Part shown: in pieces, positions 59,739-64,000 of the stretch | How the letters are laid out: the number at the start of each line of letters is the position of its first letter | Numbering within the stretch: the stretch's first letter is position 1 | Assembly (NCBI RefSeq): GCF_028743515.2 | Contig: NZ_CP117969.2 | Coordinates: 2,823,501-2,887,500 of the forward strand | Length of the DNA: 64,000 nt | Direction of reading: 5' to 3' | From: Imtechella halotolerans | Lineage (GTDB): Bacteria; Bacteroidota; Bacteroidia; Flavobacteriales; Flavobacteriaceae | Position numbers and translations under genes: made by a program | The notes under the pieces: generated by a model | The model's database searches: none | The model's input: the letters and a program-made list of their open reading frames with translations, nothing else | What the model was told of the DNA's origin: nothing

Positions 59739-62700
59739 ATGAGAGAAAATTTCAAATTCCTCTTAGTGATGTTTATGTCCTTAATTATTCAATTGGGCTA
59801 CTCACAAGAGAAGAGAGTTTCAGGGGCAGTGACAGATCAGGGAGGTGTGCCTCTTCCTGGGGTGAATGTTTCTGTGAAGGGTACATCCAATGGTACTCAG
59901 ACTGATTTTGATGGTAAGTATTCCATTACTGTAAGTCAAGGTCAGATTTTGGTGTTCTCATATATAGGTATGAAAACTATTGAGCGTACAGTTGGAGCTG
60001 CTAATGTTTTAAATGTTGCTTTGGCTGAGGATACTCAGGCGTTAGAGGAAGTGGTTGTTGTAGGTTATGGCGTACAGCGTAAACGTGATGTAACTGGTGC
60101 TATTACCCAAGTTGGTGGTGCTGAAATAGCTTCGTTAGCCTCTCCGAGTTTTGAGTCTCAATTAGCAGGTAGAGCTGCCGGTGTGCAGATTACAACTGGT
60201 AATGGTGTGATTGGTGAGGCACCTAGAATTCGTATTAGAGGGATTGGGTCAATTTCTTCTGGTACGTATCCATTAATTGTTGTGGATGGAATGCCTATCA
60301 CTACAGGAGATGTTGGAGGTTATGCATCAACAAATGCATTGGGAGATATTAACCCTGCTGACATTGAATCAATGGAGATTCTTAAGGATGGTTCAGCTAC
60401 AGCTATTTATGGATCTCGTGCAGCTAATGGTGTAATACTCATTACTACAAAGAAAGGTAAAGAGGGACGTATGGCTGTAAATTATAGTAACTATTTGGGT
60501 GTTGCTAAGCCAGTTAAGGCATTTGATCTTTTAAGAACTGAAGATTTTATTACCATAAGTAATGAGAAAAGATCTAATAGAGGACAATCCCCATGGGCAA
60601 GTGGAAATGATTTTGATACGGATTGGCAAGACGCGGTATTAGTCAATAATGCATTTCAACAAGATCATATTTTGTCATTAAATGGAGGAACTGAAAAAAC
60701 TCAGTATTACGCTTCTGTAGGGTATACTTCTCAGGAAGGTGTAACCTTGGCAAATGATATGGAGCGTTTTTCCATGAGGACTAATGTCGATCAAAGAGTA
60801 AATGATTGGTTAAAATTGGGAGCTTCTTTAGCTGTTACTAGAACTGAGTATAATGGTCTAAATACAGGAACGAATTCACTTTCAGGTAATATCTTTAGTA
60901 CCATTCGACAACATCCTAACGTTCCAATTTATAATCCAAATCATCCTACTGGGTATAATATCGATTTTGCAAGCCCTGCTATAGTTGGAAGATGGGATAA
61001 CAACACAACTATTGGGGATAACGTTCCAAATATTGTTTATGTTTTACATAAAAATGTCTACAATTCTAAAGTAAATAGGACATTGGCGAACATATATGCT
61101 GATATTAAACTTCATTCAACTCTTAATTTTAAAACACAAATTAATGCTGATGAATCATTGACTTCCGGATTTTTATATTGGAATCCTGTTCATGGTGATG
61201 GTAATGGTAGCAATGGTCGTGTACAAAATAATCAAAATAATATCACGAATTGGAACTGGCAAAATATTCTTTCTTATAATAATACTTTTGCAGAGGATCA
61301 TAATGTTGGATTGGTTTTGATTTCAGAATATCAGAAACTAAGAGCACAGAATTTTTCTGGGATTGGGACTAATTTACTTAACGAGTTCTTTAACCAGAAT
61401 TTAGTTTCTGATACTTATTCTATTCCTGATTCAGGTGGGGGAATTAGCGAAAATGGAATTATTTCCTTCGCTGGTAGATTTAACTATAACTATAAGAACA
61501 AATATTATGTTCAAGGATCTCTACGTCGGGATGGTCTTTCAAAGTTACCTTTTAGTAATAAGTATGGAACATTCCCAGGAATTTCTCTAGGATGGACTAT
61601 GTCCAAGGAAAATTTTATGGCATCGTTAAGTGATGTTGTATCAGATTTAAAGATTAGAGCTTCTTATGCAGAAGTAGGTAATACTAGTATTGGTAACTAT
61701 TCTTATTTTGGAGCTTATGGAGCATCCCGTTATGCTGATACTAATGGTACTGGATATTCGCAATTCTTTAACCCTGACTTAAAATGGGAAACTAGTGAAA
61801 AATGGGATATTGGATTGGATTTAAGTATGTTTAATAATCGGTTGACATTTACATTCGATTGGTTTAAAAACAATCAAAATGGGTTGATTTTGGCTGTACC
61901 TACACCTATGTCGTTTGGTATACCAGGCAATAGTTATTCTGATAATATTGGTTCATTGGTTAATAAAGGCCTTGAATTTTCTATTGGTGGTACGGCTATT
62001 GATAAGGGGGATCTTAAATGGGATCTTAATGCAAATGTTTCTTTTGTAGAGAATGAAATTACTGAGTTGTACTTAAATCAAGATCAAATATTTACCAATA
62101 ATATTCGTAGAGTTGGAGAGTCAATGAATGCTTTGTGGGGATATCGCTATTGGGGTGTGAATTCTGCCAATGGAAACCCAGTTTATTATAAATCTAACGG
62201 GACATTAGTTCAAGGTATTATTGGTTCAGGAGTTTATCGCGTCTTTGATCCTAATAATCCAGGAGATATATCTCAGTCAGCTTCCTTAAGTTCCGCCTCC
62301 GATAAGCAAATTCTAGGTCAAGTTGTGCCGAAATATTTCGGTTCCTTAAATTCTAAAATGACATACAAAAATTTTGATTTCGGTTTTATGTTCAGATTTA
62401 GTGGAGGTAATAAAATTTTTAACGCTACGCGTAGAGAATTGATGAATCTTAATTTTACTAATAATGGGACTGAGATTTTAGGAAGATGGCAAAGTGTTGA
62501 AAACCCGGGTGATGGATGGACTCCAAAATTAAGAGCTTCCGATAATACCTTTTCAAACCTTAGCAGTCATGCAACCACACGTTTTGTTGAAAAAGGTGAT
62601 TTTATTAAGTTGGATAATCTAAATATTGGATATACTCTTCCGAAGTCAATAACTGAAAAGATCAGTATAGATAAGATGCGAGTTTTTGTTCAGGGGCAAA

Positions 62701-62819
62701 ACCTTTGGATTATTTCTGATTATTCTGGTATTGATCCTGAAATGGAGAATTCGGGTGTTGATTTAAATGGAACGCCTAGATCCAGTATTTTTACAGTAGG
62801 ATTTAATGTAAGTCTATAA
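59739..62819 (+). CDS. SusC/RagA family TonB-linked outer-membrane transporter
   Basis: 1026 residues. Signal peptide (1-23, ending GYSQ), carboxypeptidase-like regulatory domain (about 25-105: VSGAVTDQGGVPLPGVNVSVKGTSNGTQTDFDGKYSI), TonB-box-like EEVVVVGYG (about 105-113), plug domain (RDVTGAITQVGG through AIYGSRAANGVILITTKKG), then a 22-strand-type barrel ending in FTVGFNVSL. It imports glycans or peptides across the outer membrane with its SusD partner encoded 4 bp downstream. No anti-sigma/ECF pair or glycosidase is next to it in this window, so the substrate cannot be named. Confidence 0.95.
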   Translation: MRENFKFLLVMFMSLIIQLGYSQEKRVSGAVTDQGGVPLPGVNVSVKGTSNGTQTDFDGKYSITVSQGQILVFSYIGMKTIERTVGAANVLNVALAEDTQALEEVVVVGYGVQRKRDVTGAITQVGGAEIASLASPSFESQLAGRAAGVQITTGNGVIGEAPRIRIRGIGSISSGTYPLIVVDGMPITTGDVGGYASTNALGDINPADIESMEILKDGSATAIYGSRAANGVILITTKKGKEGRMAVNYSNYLGVAKPVKAFDLLRTEDFITISNEKRSNRGQSPWASGNDFDTDWQDAVLVNNAFQQDHILSLNGGTEKTQYYASVGYTSQEGVTLANDMERFSMRTNVDQRVNDWLKLGASLAVTRTEYNGLNTGTNSLSGNIFSTIRQHPNVPIYNPNHPTGYNIDFASPAIVGRWDNNTTIGDNVPNIVYVLHKNVYNSKVNRTLANIYADIKLHSTLNFKTQINADESLTSGFLYWNPVHGDGNGSNGRVQNNQNNITNWNWQNILSYNNTFAEDHNVGLVLISEYQKLRAQNFSGIGTNLLNEFFNQNLVSDTYSIPDSGGGISENGIISFAGRFNYNYKNKYYVQGSLRRDGLSKLPFSNKYGTFPGISLGWTMSKENFMASLSDVVSDLKIRASYAEVGNTSIGNYSYFGAYGASRYADTNGTGYSQFFNPDLKWETSEKWDIGLDLSMFNNRLTFTFDWFKNNQNGLILAVPTPMSFGIPGNSYSDNIGSLVNKGLEFSIGGTAIDKGDLKWDLNANVSFVENEITELYLNQDQIFTNNIRRVGESMNALWGYRYWGVNSANGNPVYYKSNGTLVQGIIGSGVYRVFDPNNPGDISQSASLSSASDKQILGQVVPKYFGSLNSKMTYKNFDFGFMFRFSGGNKIFNATRRELMNLNFTNNGTEILGRWQSVENPGDGWTPKLRASDNTFSNLSSHATTRFVEKGDFIKLDNLNIGYTLPKSITEKISIDKMRVFVQGQNLWIISDYSGIDPEMENSGVDLNGTPRSSIFTVGFNVSL

Positions 62820-62823
62820 ATTT

Positions 62824-64000
62824 ATGGATATGAAAAATTTAAATATAAAGAGAGTATCAGTGTCACTTGCTAGTAAAGCAATAACAGCATTGTTTTCAAT
62901 TTCAATGTTGATGACATCTTGCTCAGAAGACAATGTTATTAATTTGAAACCAATAAATCAAATTGCGGAAGATGAGGCGTTTTCAACACCTTCATTAATT
63001 TTGGCGGCGGTTAATGGTGTTTATAATGCTGCCCAAAGAGGTGATTATGCTGGTGGTCAACGTGGATATCCTTTTGGAGCCGCTTTTGTTCAACAAGGTG
63101 ATAATCGTGGTGAAGATGTAGTAAATACACAAACATTTTATCAATTGACGTATACTGCAACTTATGACCCAGGTACTGCTAATAACGTTTATTATTGGTC
63201 AGATACTTATAGAATGATTAATAGGGCAAATTTGGTGATTGAAGGAGTAACCCGTGCAGTAGATAACGGTATAATAACTCAGGCTGTGGGTGATCAATAC
63301 ATTGCACAAGCGAAGTTTTTTAGAGCTGCGGGTCATTTAGAATTGCTTTTTCATTTCGCAAGACCATATAACTATACTGTTGATGCGTCTCATCCTGGGG
63401 TTCCATACCGTGATTTTGGTATTAATACAAAAGAAACTATGGCTCAGGCAATGTTGGTAGGGAGAAGTTCTGTTGCTGAGTGTTACACAAAAATCCTTTC
63501 TGATTTGAATGATGCCGAAAATATTTTAGGATCAGGTGTAATAACAAGGGTGACCAAAGAGGCAGCAATTGCGTTTAAAACTCGTGTTTATCTGCATATG
63601 GGACGTTGGAACGATGTGATTACTGAAGGAAATAAGCTTTCTGGGTTTACATTGACAAGTGACCCAAATGAACCTTTTATTTCTGGATATAAAAATACCG
63701 AATCAATATTCTCATTAGAAAATTCTGCTACCAATAATCCTGGAGTTAACGCTGCTTTGGCTTCTCAGTACAAAAGAAGAACCCTAGTGGCTATCAGCCC
63801 AATTATTTGGCGCGATCCTAGTTGGCTTCCAGATGATAAAAGACGTAGAGAGTTGCCTCATTCAGACGCTACAGATGTACAAGATGATGCTATGGTATTT
63901 ACTATAGATGGCGCTAAATATACTAATAAATATAAGGATGGAAGGGACTATACTGATCCTTCACCAATAATTCGTTATGCTGAGGTAGTACTTAGTATGG
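62824..64000 (+). CDS. SusD/RagB family nutrient-binding lipoprotein (3' end outside window)
   Basis: The frame is open from the ATG at 62824 (a second ATG at 62830 is possible) through the right edge, 392 codons without a stop. A hydrophobic N-terminus ends in a lipobox (MLMTSC). The mature part includes FSTPSLILAAVNGVYNAAQ, YRMINRANLVIEG and the AQAKFFRAAGHLELLFHFARPY helix pair typical of the TPR-like SusD scaffold. It is the surface lid that binds substrate over the SusC barrel. Cotranscribed with susC. Confidence 0.93.
   Translation, partial: MDMKNLNIKRVSVSLASKAITALFSISMLMTSCSEDNVINLKPINQIAEDEAFSTPSLILAAVNGVYNAAQRGDYAGGQRGYPFGAAFVQQGDNRGEDVVNTQTFYQLTYTATYDPGTANNVYYWSDTYRMINRANLVIEGVTRAVDNGIITQAVGDQYIAQAKFFRAAGHLELLFHFARPYNYTVDASHPGVPYRDFGINTKETMAQAMLVGRSSVAECYTKILSDLNDAENILGSGVITRVTKEAAIAFKTRVYLHMGRWNDVITEGNKLSGFTLTSDPNEPFISGYKNTESIFSLENSATNNPGVNAALASQYKRRTLVAISPIIWRDPSWLPDDKRRRELPHSDATDVQDDAMVFTIDGAKYTNKYKDGRDYTDPSPIIRYAEVVLSM

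Noticed and set aside
1-64000. CRISPR array, prophage, insertion sequence or integron
   Set aside because: No regularly spaced repeats, transposase, integrase or phage structural genes were seen on either strand.

Overview
This window is a 64 kb piece of a low-GC Bacteroidota chromosome, most likely from a member of the Flavobacteriaceae. The evidence is: SusC/SusD-type outer-membrane proteins, DUF5686 and DUF4407 proteins, an rpsP with a long acidic tail, BlaI/M56 and ExbB/ExbD1/ExbD2 loci of the Bacteroidota type, almost no Shine-Dalgarno sequences, and many promoters of the form TTG-N17-23-TAnnTTTG. Nothing indicates a prophage, plasmid, insertion sequence or CRISPR array. Most genes are core or common accessory genes.

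Layout. 1-1406: a sulfite-exporter-like TauE/SafE gene (cut by the window edge) behind a cysteine-bearing Crp/Fnr regulator. 1508-5107: glutaryl-CoA dehydrogenase and a GH92 alpha-mannosidase lipoprotein. 5171-6993: rpsP-rimM-trmN6. 6994-7716: a long gene-free stretch. 7717-12287: a small lipoprotein, ruvC, hemW and a tight cluster (cyclase, DUF4260, DUF4230, MmcQ). 12273-18055: an AraC regulator divergent from a four-gene operon for trans-4-hydroxy-L-proline breakdown to 2-oxoglutarate. 18218-24067: a secreted protein with an internal duplication, PhnA, DUF4407, a BlaI/M56 pair and an SQR-like flavoprotein. 24245-28320: M20 dipeptidase, a class A penicillin-binding protein and tRNA-Leu. 28831-34965: waaA, sugar-nucleotide genes (DegT aminotransferase, galE), an amidohydrolase and small unknowns. 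35089-39147: sucA-sucB. 39495-42208: retropepsin-like protein, tatD, ansA and tRNA-Ser. 42286-44532: the ExbB/ExbD energy-transducing operon. 44638-52550: porin-like protein, PAP2-like protein, rpoN, SBF transporter, asnS and an MMPL/RND exporter. 52659-59404: DUF5686 protein, then frr-pyrH-tsf-rpsB and rpsI-rplM. 59739-64000: a susC/susD pair, with susD running off the end.

How the parts connect. The most informative signals are regulatory. A perfect GTAAC-N4-GTTAC palindrome occurs upstream of both the TauE gene and the SQR-like gene, 22 kb apart, and in both its centre lies exactly 33 bp from the centre of a -7 element, the geometry of Crp-type class II activation. This suggests that the Crp/Fnr protein at 774-1406 controls a sulfur/sulfide response regulon. 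The hydroxyproline operon has two 15-bp direct repeats 21 bp apart next to its -33 box, which look like the AraC protein's operator. The blaI promoter region has two BlaI-type palindromes, each covering a -7 element.

All functional assignments come from reading motifs and family resemblance by eye; no database search was run.
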